From an uncultured Lachnospiraceae bacterium (GTDB lineage: Bacteria; Bacillota; Clostridia; Lachnospirales; Lachnospiraceae), in NCBI GenBank assembly GCA_951802115.1, contig CATOPL010000004.1, forward strand, positions 62,001 through 126,000: a stretch of DNA of 64,000 nt. Direction: 5' to 3'. The notes beneath the pieces were generated by a model that ran no database searches, was not told where the DNA came from, and saw only the letters and a list, made by a program, of their open reading frames with translations. The first letter of the stretch is position 1. Each line of letters starts with the position of its first letter. This document shows, in pieces, positions 36,791 to 45,901 of this stretch. The translations under genes were made by a program, and so were the position numbers.

Positions 36791-37246
36791 CTAATCAACA
36801 TCCTCAATAAATGCCGTAATATTCGCTTCATTCAGTGTAAAATCATAATAATTCAGATCCTGTCGTTTTGTCCATCCCATCTTATTCCAGAATGCGTTTC
36901 CAATATCATTTTTCGTAAATGCAATCAGACTGACTTTATTGATTTCTTGCGCTCTCAAAGCTTCCATGCAGGCAACCACCATTGCCTTTCCCACACCCTG
37001 ACGCCGGTGGCTTTTACGCACACAGACATGATACAGACATCCCCGTCTCCCGTCATGACCACAGAGTATGGCGCCGATCAGAATATCTCCCTCCCAGGCT
37101 GTCATACTGGTTGTCGGATTCCGTTTCAGAAAACGTGCAATCCCATCTCTGGAATCATCCATGCTCCGGATGCCAAAGCCTCTGATCGTCCTCCAGAGAC
37201 CATACACTTTATCATAATCCTTAATTGTCATAACCCGAATATCCAT
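36791..37246 (-). CDS. GNAT acetyltransferase within the arg operon
   Basis: 151 residues; AGGAG lies 13 bases upstream, a little far. GNAT fold with the acetyl-CoA loop in VRKSHRRQGVGKAMVVACM (RxxGxG/A) and the closing NAFWNKMGW. It lies between argC and argJ on one strand, 36 bases from argJ. Short GNAT proteins in this position could be an N-acetylglutamate synthase that primes the cycle, but sequence alone does not show the amino-group acceptor; it may equally acetylate something unrelated. Confidence 0.78.
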   Translation of the reverse strand: MDIRVMTIKDYDKVYGLWRTIRGFGIRSMDDSRDGIARFLKRNPTTSMTAWEGDILIGAILCGHDGRRGCLYHVCVRKSHRRQGVGKAMVVACMEALRAQEINKVSLIAFTKNDIGNAFWNKMGWTKRQDLNYYDFTLNEANITAFIEDVD

Positions 37247-37345
37247 GATCCGTGTCTCACTCCTAACTGTTCACTGTTTTTCTGCCGTTATCGTGCACCG
37301 GTTGAGATCGGATATTCTTCCAGCCGTTGCACCCTGTGAGGACCT

Positions 37346-38386
37346 TTATGGAAACACCGGCGCCATCTGCAGTCCCTGCGTCTCATTAAGCCCAAACATC
37401 AGATTCATATTCTGCACCGCCTGTCCGGCCGCACCTTTCACCAGGTTATCCATGGCTCCCATCATAATAATCCGCCTGGTCCTCTGATCGATCTTAAAAT
37501 TCACGTCCACAAAATTACTGCCTTCCACCCAACGGGTCTGAGGGCACACGTCCTTTTTCAGCACACGGACAAAATATTCCTTTTCATAGTAACGGTCATA
37601 AACCGCTTTCACTTCTTCATAAGAAACATCTTTTTTCAAAGAAGCATATGCCGTCACCAGAATTCCCCGCTGCATAGGCACCAGATGAGGCGTAAAACTG
37701 ATAAGCACCGGCTTTCCTGCCGCTCTGCCAAGCTGTTCTTCAATCTCCGGCGTATGACGATGGCCGGCCACTCCGTACGCCTTGATATTCTCATTGACTT
37801 CACAGAACAGATTGTCTACCTTTGCGCCCCGTCCAGCGCCGGATGTCCCGGATTTGGCGTCGATAATGATCGTATCCGGATCAATCAGCCCTTCTTTGAC
37901 CAGAGGATAGACGGACAGAAAACTGCAGGTCGGATAGCATCCGGGATTGGCAATCAGCCTTGCTCTTTTTACTTGCTCCCGGTTAAGCTCGCACAACCCG
38001 TATACCGCTTCCTCTATATACTGCGGCGACTTATGCCGGATCCCATACCATTTTTCATAGACTGCCACATCTTTGATTCGAAAATCGGCACTCAGATCTA
38101 TAATTTTTACCTTATGCAATATATTATCATTTACAAGGGAAGCGCACAGACCCTGAGGCGTGGCTGTGAAAATTACGTCTACCTGCTCCGCCATTGCTTC
38201 CATATTATCATCCAGACAGATGTCCTCCACCAGCTGAAACATATTCTGATAAATATCCGCATACTTCTGATCAACATAGCTTCTGGAACCATACCATACA
38301 ATCTTTGCTTCTTTATGTCCTAAAAGCAATCTCACCAGCTCTGCACCGGCATATCCTGTCGCCCCGACAATTCCCACTCTGATCAT
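37346..38386 (-). CDS. argC: N-acetyl-gamma-glutamyl-phosphate reductase
   Basis: 346 residues from ATG 38386 (GAGGTG 7 bases upstream; MIRVGIVGATGYAGAEL is the normal start). NADP site GIVGATGYAG, catalytic Cys in IANPGCYPTC, and RHTPEIEEQL near the active-site His. Reduces acetylglutamyl phosphate to the semialdehyde. First gene of the minus arg operon and under the ArgR-type operator at 38527-38562. Confidence 0.95.
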   Translation of the reverse strand: MIRVGIVGATGYAGAELVRLLLGHKEAKIVWYGSRSYVDQKYADIYQNMFQLVEDICLDDNMEAMAEQVDVIFTATPQGLCASLVNDNILHKVKIIDLSADFRIKDVAVYEKWYGIRHKSPQYIEEAVYGLCELNREQVKRARLIANPGCYPTCSFLSVYPLVKEGLIDPDTIIIDAKSGTSGAGRGAKVDNLFCEVNENIKAYGVAGHRHTPEIEEQLGRAAGKPVLISFTPHLVPMQRGILVTAYASLKKDVSYEEVKAVYDRYYEKEYFVRVLKKDVCPQTRWVEGSNFVDVNFKIDQRTRRIIMMGAMDNLVKGAAGQAVQNMNLMFGLNETQGLQMAPVFP

Positions 38387-38526
38387 CTTTTTCACCTCAT
38401 TCTCTTTCCAAAAATACTGCTCACTATCATATAATAAAACCTGCACCCATGCAAGTGCTTTTCCCTGAAGCCCGAATGTCTGTTGTGCCGCCCCTCAGGA
38501 ATAATTCCAGAAACTTTTTGAATTGA

Positions 38527-38562
38527 TTGCATAATTATACGTTATTTATTAAATTTATGCAA
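38527..38562 (-). promoter_or_regulatory. argC promoter overlapped by ArgR-type boxes
   Basis: On minus: -35 TTGCAT (38562-38557), 17-base spacer, -10 TATAAT (38539-38534). The -10 lies inside TGCATAATTATACG (38528-38541), a near match to the Firmicutes ARG box palindrome (TGTATAATTATACA form). A second half-site, TTATGCA at 38555-38561, covers the -35. The two centres are about 20 bp apart, the spacing used by ArgR/AhrC hexamers. TTGCATAA/TTATGCAA also read as an 8-bp inverted repeat. Repression by arginine-bound ArgR is a strong inference. Confidence 0.72.
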
Positions 38563-38604
38563 GTATTTTTTATAAAATCCATTGAAATATGTATATTTTT
38601 TCAC

Positions 38605-38633
38605 TTGCATTCTGTGTAAACTTGTTGTATAGT
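38605..38633 (+). promoter_or_regulatory. argG promoter
   Basis: TTGCAT (38605-38610), 17-base spacer, TATAGT (38628-38633), divergent from the argC promoter. It lies about 65 bp from the ArgR-type boxes, so both sides could respond to the same regulator. Confidence 0.75.
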
Positions 38634-38683
38634 AATATGCAGTTAAAAACAGACGATTATCATTGATTCAGAGGAGAATACGT

Positions 38684-39907
38684 ATGAAAGAAAAAGTAAT
38701 TCTGGCTTATTCCGGCGGTCTGGACACGACTGCCATCATCCCGTGGTTAAAGGAACATTTTGATTATGAAGTCATCTGCTGCTGCATCGACTGCGGGCAG
38801 GGAAACGAGCTGGACGGGCTGGAAGAGCGTTCCCGACTGTCCGGTGCAGCAAAACTCTATATTGAAGATATTGTAGACGAATTTTCAGAAGAATATATCA
38901 TGCCCTGCGTTCAGGCAGGCGCCGTCTACGAGAACAAATATCTGCTTGGAACTTCCATGGCACGACCGGTCATCGCCAAAAGACTGGTGGAAATTGCAAG
39001 AAAAGAAGGAGCTTCTGCAATCTGCCACGGCGCGACCGGAAAAGGCAATGATCAGATCCGTTTTGAACTCTCTATCAAAGCGCTCGCCCCGGATCTGAAA
39101 ATTATCGCTCCCTGGCGGATGACCGATGTCTGGACCATGCAGTCCCGGGAGGATGAAATTGAATACTGCAGGCAGCACGGAATCAACCTCCCGTTCGATC
39201 ACAGTCACAGCTACAGCCGCGACCGGAATCTGTGGCATATCAGCCACGAGGGACTTGAGCTGGAGGACCCGGCAAATGAGCCTAACTACGATCATATGCT
39301 GGTTCTGGGTGTCACTCCGGAAAAAGCTCCTGACGAAGGGGAATACGTGACCATGACTTTCGAAAAAGGCGTACCAACCTCTGTCAACGGCGAGAAAATG
39401 AAAGTTGCCGACGTCATCCGCAAATTAAACGAACTGGGCGGAAAACACGGAATCGGTATTGTGGACATCGTGGAAAACCGCGTCGTAGGCATGAAATCCC
39501 GCGGCGTCTACGAAACCCCTGGTGGAACAATCCTGATGGAAGCACACGATCAGCTCGAAGAACTGGTTCTTGACCGCGCCACTATGGAAGCAAAAAAAGA
39601 TATGGGTAATAAAATGGCCCAGATTGTATATGAAGGTAAATGGTTCACACCGCTGCGCGAAGCCGTACAGGCATTCGTAACCAGCACACAGGAATATGTA
39701 ACCGGAGAAGTAAAATTCAAACTGTATAAAGGCAATATCATCAAGGCCGGCACCACTTCCCCGTACAGCCTGTACAGTGAATCTCTGGCCTCCTTTACCA
39801 CCGGAGACCTGTACGATCACCACGATGCCAGCGGATTCATCACTCTGTTCGGACTGCCCTTAAAAGTCCGCGCCATGAAGATGGCTGAATCCCAGGAAAA
39901 AAACTGA
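38684..39907 (+). CDS. argG: Argininosuccinate synthase
   Basis: 407 residues from ATG 38684 (GAGGAG 7 bases upstream). LAYSGGLDTTAIIPWL is the PP-loop for ATP; GTSMARPVIAKRLV, GATGKGNDQIRFE, HSYSRDRNLWH and GRAxxSPYSLYS-like SPYSLYSESLASF are family motifs. Joins citrulline and aspartate. Divergent from argCJ(B)D; argH and argF are not in the window. Confidence 0.96.
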   Translation: MKEKVILAYSGGLDTTAIIPWLKEHFDYEVICCCIDCGQGNELDGLEERSRLSGAAKLYIEDIVDEFSEEYIMPCVQAGAVYENKYLLGTSMARPVIAKRLVEIARKEGASAICHGATGKGNDQIRFELSIKALAPDLKIIAPWRMTDVWTMQSREDEIEYCRQHGINLPFDHSHSYSRDRNLWHISHEGLELEDPANEPNYDHMLVLGVTPEKAPDEGEYVTMTFEKGVPTSVNGEKMKVADVIRKLNELGGKHGIGIVDIVENRVVGMKSRGVYETPGGTILMEAHDQLEELVLDRATMEAKKDMGNKMAQIVYEGKWFTPLREAVQAFVTSTQEYVTGEVKFKLYKGNIIKAGTTSPYSLYSESLASFTTGDLYDHHDASGFITLFGLPLKVRAMKMAESQEKN

Positions 39908-40107
39908 CTGCTTTTTCAGACACGCTCTGGCAGCGATTCTTCAATCTTCTAAAATAATGGTGGAAATCTTTCAGAATTATGTTATAATGTCGACAGGCAT
40001 GATACCGGCAACCATCCGCTCTTGAGAAAATATTTTCAGAAGCCTCTGCTTTCTGAAAAGCGGGACATGCATACGGATACAGGAGCGAAAAAGGAGATAT
40101 CGAATAT

Positions 40108-40350
40108 ATGAGTCAGGAAAAAGTAAACCGTTACAAAGAGCAGAAAAAAAACCGTAAAGCGATTCAGGCCCGAAAAAAAAGAAATGCACTGATCACCAGA
40201 GTGTGTGCATCTCTGATCGCGCTGGCGCTGGTGGCATGGCTTGGATATTCCGTTGCAGATTCCTATACGAAAAAGCAGAACAGCGGACCCGTAACAGCGG
40301 ATATTACTGCCCTGGATGATTACATCACATCATTGAATACGGAAGAATAA
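40108..40350 (+). CDS. Small single-span membrane protein, function unknown
   Basis: 80 residues, AAAGGAGATATCGAAT before the ATG. A very basic cytoplasmic N-terminus (KVNRYKEQKKNRKAIQARKKR) leads into one transmembrane helix (about 32-50, VCASLIALALVAWLGYSVA) and a short extracellular tail ending DDYITSLNTEE. Orientation N-in by the positive-inside rule. A TATAAT at about 39982 and a strong terminator at 40355 frame it as its own transcript. Similar small proteins occur in Lachnospiraceae; no function is known to me. Confidence 0.75.
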   Translation: MSQEKVNRYKEQKKNRKAIQARKKRNALITRVCASLIALALVAWLGYSVADSYTKKQNSGPVTADITALDDYITSLNTEE

Positions 40351-40354
40351 CAAT

Positions 40355-40408
40355 AAAGGTGTTGTAAAACGCGGACTGGCTTTTTGGTTCCGCATTTACA
40401 ACACCTTT
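40355..40408. terminator. Bidirectional terminator between convergent genes
   Basis: AAAGGTGTTGTAAA / TTTACAACACCTTT 14-bp stem, extended by CGCGGA / TCCGCA. Runs of A and T at both ends allow use on both strands. Confidence 0.85.
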
Positions 40409-40442
40409 TACAGTCTTTCATATATCTCTTTCTGACCAGTTT

Positions 40443-41282
40443 TTATATCACCATAATAATACCGCCCTGAGAAGCGTACAGCGTACTGACACCGTTGGTC
40501 TCCGTGATGATAATATCTTTTACCTTCAGAAGCTTCTTCACTTCTTCTTTTACATATTCCGCCCGCTCCCGATTGTTGCAGTGAACGATTCCCAGCACCT
40601 TGTCAGCCGGATCTTTTACCTCCGCCACCATCGTTTCCACCATACTGCGCAGCGCCTTTTGTATTCCTCTCGCCTGTCCAAGCTGGATGATCACACCCTG
40701 ATCGGTTGCACCCATAACCGGCTTGATATTCAGCGCTGAGGCAAGAAACGCTTTTACTGCGCTGAGACGGCCGTTTTTCCTCAGGTTATCCAGAGATTCA
40801 AGCACAAAATACGTATGCAGCTCCAGAATAAACTGTTCCACAGTCTCAACGACCGTTTCAAAATCCATACCTTCCTCTTCACACTCCTGTATTTTCTGCG
40901 CAATCCTCGTCTCTCCGATAGATGCCGAACAGGAATTAAACACATGAACCTTCCCTTCCGGATGCTCCTCCAGATACAGTTTCCGACCCAGCTCGGCGCT
41001 GTTGTAAGAACCGCTCAGTTCAGCCGACAGCGTAACCGCATACAGATGAGCCGCCCCACAGTCGTATGCTTCCCGATACGCCTCCGGTGAAGGGCAGCTG
41101 GATTTTGGGCAGTTGGGACTGGCCTGCATCTTCTTTAGAAAATCCAGTCTGTCAAACGTCTCATCATCTACAAACTCTTCTCCGTCAATGTCCAGGCGAA
41201 GCGCCACATGTACAAAATGCGGATCCCGCTCCATCTTCTCTGTAAACTCCCCACAACTGTCCACTACAACCCTGTAACTCAT
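40443..41282 (-). CDS. DegV-family fatty-acid-binding protein
   Basis: 279 residues from ATG 41282 (MSYRVVVDSCG); AGGAG is only 2 bases away and the alternative ATG 41294 also has a poor site, so the start is uncertain. DegV fold: PNCPKSSCPSPEAYREA, VTLSAELSGSYNSAELG, VFNSCSASIGETRIA. The family binds a fatty acid between two domains and hands it to a fatty-acid kinase (FakA), which is not in this window. Confidence 0.88.
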   Translation of the reverse strand: MSYRVVVDSCGEFTEKMERDPHFVHVALRLDIDGEEFVDDETFDRLDFLKKMQASPNCPKSSCPSPEAYREAYDCGAAHLYAVTLSAELSGSYNSAELGRKLYLEEHPEGKVHVFNSCSASIGETRIAQKIQECEEEGMDFETVVETVEQFILELHTYFVLESLDNLRKNGRLSAVKAFLASALNIKPVMGATDQGVIIQLGQARGIQKALRSMVETMVAEVKDPADKVLGIVHCNNRERAEYVKEEVKKLLKVKDIIITETNGVSTLYASQGGIIMVI

Positions 41283-41614
41283 ATCTCCTACCATCCCTGT
41301 CTATGATCTCTCTATAAGCTGTTCATCTGTTTGAAACTTCTGCGGCACACATCGGATTCCGGCCACTCTCAGAATCCGCTTCACATCCGAAGCAAAGCCC
41401 GCGCAGGACTTTCGAACACCTTACAAATATACTTTATCACGCATCTTCCTGTATTCGTGACATAGTTTTTATTACCACATTATCTTATCACAATACTGCA
41501 GGATATGCAAGGGCTCATACGCTTATAATCCTGTTCCCAGAACATTACATTGTCGTCACTGTCCAGTCCAGTATCGTTCCACACACGCACTGCGAGAATG
41601 CGAGAGAATGTGAC
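41283..41614. other. 332-bp gap, no gene seen
   Basis: Separates the M18 stop from the DegV start on the same strand. AT-rich section about 41430-41500 (minus strand TTGTGATAAGATAATG) may hold the degV promoter, but I could not define both boxes with normal spacing. No ORF with a ribosome site was found. Confidence 0.4.
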
Positions 41615-42913
41615 TCAGGAGAACGTGTAATATGCCCGGATCAAATCTGTCAATGCAGACTCGTCCTCTGCCCCCATCAATTCTCTTGCTGAATGCATGG
41701 CGAGAACCGGAACTCCCACATCTACGGCCGGAACCGGAAGCATGGCGGTGGCAACTGCACCCAATGTCCCTCCTGATGTTCCATCTGACCGGTTAAAATA
41801 CTTTGTATATGGAATGTTTTCTTTCATACAGATTTGCTGGACCGCTGCAATCGCTCTGCTGTCGGTCACATACGTCTGTGCACAGGCTTCTTTGATACAA
41901 AGCCCCCGATTTAAAGGACACAGATTCGTCAGATCCATTTTCTCCGGATAATTGGGATGAAATGCATGACCTACATCCACAGACAGAAGCATGCTGTCCT
42001 GAAGCGCGCCCAGAAACTCCAGCCGCTCTTTTCCCAGACCGGCAGAAATTTTTTCCAGCACCATATTCAGAAGCAGAGAACCTGCCCCCTGTTTCGTCCT
42101 GCTCCCGATCTCTTCATGGTCAAAAAACGCCGCCACATTAACGCCGGCATCTCTCCTGCCGCCCAAAATTCCGGAAACAATGGCCTGTACGCCGGACAGG
42201 TTATCAATCCTGGGCGCCGACAAATATGGTCCTTTTTTCCCGGTTCCTATATATTCCGGCATATCCCGGTTATAAACTCCCAGCTCATAGTCAAGAATCT
42301 CCTCTTCCTCTACCCCCAGCTCTTCTGACAACAGCCTTCTGAAATAATTTTCCGTCATTTCTTCTCCGGTGATTCCCACAATCGGCAGCATCTCTTTCTG
42401 CCTGTTCAATTCTACCCCCTTGTTAACTTCCCGGTTCAGATGAATTGCCAGATTGGGAATCACAAACAGAGGACGTTTAAAATCAATCAGCCTTGTCAAT
42501 GGATGAAAGATGTCCCCGCTTTGCAGAGAAACTCTGCCTGCTGCGGACAGCGGACGGTCCAGCCATGTATTCAGAACAGCTCCTCCATATACTTCTACAT
42601 TCAGCTGTGCATAGCCATTCCGGATCAGTTCCGGCTTCTGCTTTAAGCGCAGTCCCGGAAAATCCGTATGGGCCGCTGCAATCCGAAAGTCTCCCGTCCC
42701 CGCTTGTTCCCCAATCGAAAATGCGATCAATGCGGACTCATATGCTATTGTATAATAACGGCCGCCGCATTTAAGATTCCAGGGTTCTTTCAGAAGAAGC
42801 AGCTGATAACCTGCGTTCCGGAACTGACGTTCCACATTTGCAACCACATGATATGGAGAAGTTCCCTCTTTGATCAGTTCCGTCAGTTGTTCCATTACCC
42901 CGTTTTCTGTCAT
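41615..42913 (-). CDS. M18-family aminopeptidase
   Basis: 432 residues, AAAGG upstream. Dinuclear zinc peptidase of the aspartyl/DNPEP-like M18 family: AAHTDFPGLRLKQK (zinc His and Asp), FFDHEEIGSRTKQGAGS (Glu pair), SVDVGHAFHPNYPEK, NRSDGTSGGTLG, and the terminal AMHSARELMGAED (zinc His). Removes N-terminal, often acidic, residues from peptides in the cytoplasm. Normal length, single gene. Confidence 0.93.
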   Translation of the reverse strand: MTENGVMEQLTELIKEGTSPYHVVANVERQFRNAGYQLLLLKEPWNLKCGGRYYTIAYESALIAFSIGEQAGTGDFRIAAAHTDFPGLRLKQKPELIRNGYAQLNVEVYGGAVLNTWLDRPLSAAGRVSLQSGDIFHPLTRLIDFKRPLFVIPNLAIHLNREVNKGVELNRQKEMLPIVGITGEEMTENYFRRLLSEELGVEEEEILDYELGVYNRDMPEYIGTGKKGPYLSAPRIDNLSGVQAIVSGILGGRRDAGVNVAAFFDHEEIGSRTKQGAGSLLLNMVLEKISAGLGKERLEFLGALQDSMLLSVDVGHAFHPNYPEKMDLTNLCPLNRGLCIKEACAQTYVTDSRAIAAVQQICMKENIPYTKYFNRSDGTSGGTLGAVATAMLPVPAVDVGVPVLAMHSARELMGAEDESALTDLIRAYYTFS

Positions 42914-43170
42914 ATTTCTGTATCCTTTCTATTTGACTTTTATACAGATCCTTCCTGTATAGACTGTACCGCAGTATCCATCAAAATATATGTGCTGTCA
43001 TTTTCTGAATATTTTAAAAACAGTATAGCAAAGTATTCCATTTTCTTCTATAATAAAACCAGCAAAAATGAGTCGTCCGGTACAAACACCCTCACCGCCC
43101 GTCCAAAAACAGCAGATGCCTGCTGCAAACAACTCCACTGGCATCATCAATGTTTAAAGGAGAACCCGAT

Positions 43171-43668
43171 ATGATCGCACTGCAAATCGCGGATATTAAA
43201 TCTTTTATGAAAAAGTTACTGCTTACGGATTCTTTCGACCGCTTTCTTCTTTTAGACGGCGCCGTCACCACTTTTAACACCTTCCATATAGACGGAAACC
43301 TTCAAAAATCTTATTATACCCGGGAAGAGCAGGAACTACTCGCAAAACGCAGCCTGTCTTTCTGGGGCGAAGTCCGTCCTTTCTGTCTGGAACTGATCAA
43401 AGGAAAACGTACTCCTTTGTCCTTCCGCTTTACCTTTCAGCTCTCCGCATCCAATACGGAAAAGCTGCTTGATCAGACCGGGATCACCATTTTACCGGAA
43501 CAAATCCGGGGACTCCTGATAAATATCAGATACGACGGTCATATCCTTTCCTGCACCACCGGCACATCCCTTGCAGTCTTTACCATGGATAAAAAACTGG
43601 ACCATGCTTGGGATGACATGGTCCAGAAATATTTCCGCCAGCAGGAAATTCCTTTTGAAACGGTATGA
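43171..43668 (+). CDS. DUF5721-like conserved protein
   Basis: 165 residues from ATG 43171 with AAAGGAG 8 bases upstream; the track start at 43150 lies before that site. MIALQIADIKSFMKKLL at the start, SFDRFLLLDGAVTTFNTFHIDG and YYTREEQE are the parts I recall from the Lachnospiraceae DUF5721 family. Soluble, no metal or catalytic motif visible. Convergent with htpG, with 3 bases between the stops. Function unknown. Confidence 0.75.
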   Translation: MIALQIADIKSFMKKLLLTDSFDRFLLLDGAVTTFNTFHIDGNLQKSYYTREEQELLAKRSLSFWGEVRPFCLELIKGKRTPLSFRFTFQLSASNTEKLLDQTGITILPEQIRGLLINIRYDGHILSCTTGTSLAVFTMDKKLDHAWDDMVQKYFRQQEIPFETV

Positions 43669-43671
43669 TTT

Positions 43672-45780
43672 TTACTTTGTAAGCAGCATCATGATCTCAT
43701 TGCTTCTGGTAACGAATCTGGTCATCGCTTCCGGTGCCAGCGGCTGATGGCTGATCATCGCCAGATCATAAAGCTGTTCGCAGATCATATTCGCATTTTC
43801 ATTTTCCGGATGCTCGAACAGATATTGCACCAGAGCATTGTTGGCATTCAGGATCAGAGTGGTGGAGGCGCCAAATGCATTTGGATCCATACCGTACATA
43901 TTATACATCTTCATCATCTCCTGCATCCTGCGGTTTTCCTCTGAAAGCGTGATTATGGAAGAAACTTTCTCATTCTTCAGCTTTTCCACCTTAACTTCAA
44001 GCTTCTCATTCTTCAGCGCCTTGCGGAATAAATCTGTCAGAGCATCTGTCTGCGCCTTGAGTTCTTCCTCGGAAGTCTCTTCCTTCATGGAATCTGTCAC
44101 ATCCGCATCGATACGCTGGAACTTCACTGTCTCATTTTTAGCCTCCAGATGACTGATAAACGGATTGTCAATGTTGTGTTTCAAGACAACTGCATTCATT
44201 CCCTGCTCACGGAACATATTGATGTACTGACTCTGCTGTATCTCATCGGTCACATAATAAATCGTCGTCTTCGGCTCTTCCTTTTCTTCGTCAATCGTCT
44301 CGCCGTCTGCGGTTTCCACCGTCTGCTCCGGCTTTTCTTCCGCTGCATCGGCGTCTTCCGGTTTCGGCTCTTCGCCTTCTGCCGCGTTGTCTCCTTTGTC
44401 CTTTGGCTCCAGATATTCTTTCATCGTCGTATAGTTACTGTCGATATCTTTAAAAAGAACATAGTCCATCATGCGTTCACAGAACTTTTCGTCTTTGATA
44501 CAGCCGAATTTTATAAACGGATTAATATCATCCCAGTATTTCTCATAGTTTTCACGGTCGGTTTTGCACATACCGCTCAGCTTGTCTGCCACCTTCTTGG
44601 TAATGTAGTCAGAAATCTTCTTCACAAAACCGTCATTTTGCAGAGCGCTTCTGGATACGTTCAGCGGAAGATCCGGACAGTCGATGACACCTTTTAACAG
44701 AAGCAGAAATTCCGGAATAACCTCCTTAATATTATCTGCAATAAACACCTGATTATTGTAGAGCTTAATCGTTCCTTCAATGGACTCATACTCCATGTTG
44801 ATTTTCGGAAAATAGAGGATTCCCTTCAGGTTAAACGGATAGTCCATATTCAGATGAATCCAGAACAATGGCTCTTTATAATCCATAAAGACCTTACGGT
44901 AGAATTCTTTGTACTCTTCTTCTGTACACTCATTTGGATGTTTGGTCCAGAGAGGCTGGGTATCGCTTAAGGATACTGGGCGCTTGTTGATCTTTACTTT
45001 ATCCCTGGCCGGAGAAATCTCTTTTGTCTCCTTGGTACCGTCCTCATTCTCAATCTCTTCTGTCTTGGCCTCCTCATGAATGCGCTCTACAACCACGTCT
45101 TCCTCTGTCAGCTCACTCTCATCAATCGTTTCATATTCCTGCTCCGCATTCTCCTTTGCCAGGAAAATTTCCACCGGCATGAAGGAACAATATTTGGAAA
45201 TCACTTCCCGCGCACGATACTCATTGGCAAACTCCAGGCTTTCCTCATTCAGGAACAGCGTAATCTCCGTACCTACCTCTGTTCTGGAACCTGCCGCCAT
45301 GGAAAATTCTGTTCCGCCGTCGCATTCCCAGTGCACTGCCTCTGCATCTTCTTTGTAGGAAAGCGTATCGATATGCACTTCATCCGCTACCATAAACGCC
45401 GAATAGAAGCCCAGACCGAAATGCCCGATAATCTGATCTTCATTCGTCTTATCCTTATACTGCGCCAGAAAATCCGTAGCTCCGGAAAAAGCAATCTGAT
45501 TGATATACTCTTCCACTTCCTCCGCTGTCATACCAAGACCATTATCAATAAATTTCAAGGTTTTCTCATCCGGATTCACCAGGATCTGTACCTGCGGTTT
45601 GTATTTGTCAGGAAGCGTATATTCTCCCATCATATCCAGCTTTTTTAACTTGGTGATCGCATCGCATCCGTTGGAAACCAGCTCTCGGAAGAAAATATCG
45701 TGGTCGGAATAGAGCCATTTTTTAATAATCGGAAAAATATTGTCGCTGTTGATCGAAAGATTACCATGTTTCTCGTTCAT
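43672..45780 (-). CDS. htpG: Hsp90-family chaperone HtpG with two charged insertions
   Basis: 702 residues from ATG 45780, against about 625-640 for typical HtpG. The GHKL ATPase domain is complete: IFFRELVSNGCDAI, DNGLGMTAEEV, GHFGLGFYSAFMV. Two insertions explain the length. One is a linker between N and middle domains (about 215-265, EEAKTEEIENEDGTKETKE). The other, about 50 residues and strongly acidic (about 500-555, EGEEPKPEDADAAEEKPEQ), lies just before the IYYVTDE strand. Unlike E. coli HtpG, the first resembles the charged linker of eukaryotic Hsp90. Transcribed from a consensus promoter with a CIRCE element upstream. Confidence 0.94.
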   Translation of the reverse strand: MNEKHGNLSINSDNIFPIIKKWLYSDHDIFFRELVSNGCDAITKLKKLDMMGEYTLPDKYKPQVQILVNPDEKTLKFIDNGLGMTAEEVEEYINQIAFSGATDFLAQYKDKTNEDQIIGHFGLGFYSAFMVADEVHIDTLSYKEDAEAVHWECDGGTEFSMAAGSRTEVGTEITLFLNEESLEFANEYRAREVISKYCSFMPVEIFLAKENAEQEYETIDESELTEEDVVVERIHEEAKTEEIENEDGTKETKEISPARDKVKINKRPVSLSDTQPLWTKHPNECTEEEYKEFYRKVFMDYKEPLFWIHLNMDYPFNLKGILYFPKINMEYESIEGTIKLYNNQVFIADNIKEVIPEFLLLLKGVIDCPDLPLNVSRSALQNDGFVKKISDYITKKVADKLSGMCKTDRENYEKYWDDINPFIKFGCIKDEKFCERMMDYVLFKDIDSNYTTMKEYLEPKDKGDNAAEGEEPKPEDADAAEEKPEQTVETADGETIDEEKEEPKTTIYYVTDEIQQSQYINMFREQGMNAVVLKHNIDNPFISHLEAKNETVKFQRIDADVTDSMKEETSEEELKAQTDALTDLFRKALKNEKLEVKVEKLKNEKVSSIITLSEENRRMQEMMKMYNMYGMDPNAFGASTTLILNANNALVQYLFEHPENENANMICEQLYDLAMISHQPLAPEAMTRFVTRSNEIMMLLTK

Positions 45781-45865
45781 ATTTCCACTGCCTTTCTTTG
45801 TCTGATATAGTGTCAGCAGTCCCGGCCATATGTTTTCCGGTCCTTTACTGCAACGATTTAATAGT

Positions 45866-45894
45866 AATATAATCCCACCGGCTCCAAAAGTCAA
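45866..45894 (-). promoter_or_regulatory. Sigma-A promoter of htpG
   Basis: On minus: TTGACT (45894-45889), 17-base spacer, TATATT (45871-45866). Start of transcription would be about 85 bases before the ATG. Confidence 0.85.
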
Positions 45895-45901
45895 GACATT
45901 T

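Noticed and set aside
36200-37339. 379-residue plus-strand ORF
   Set aside because: Antisense shadow of argJ, the GNAT gene and part of argC; composition and lack of motifs mark it as spurious.
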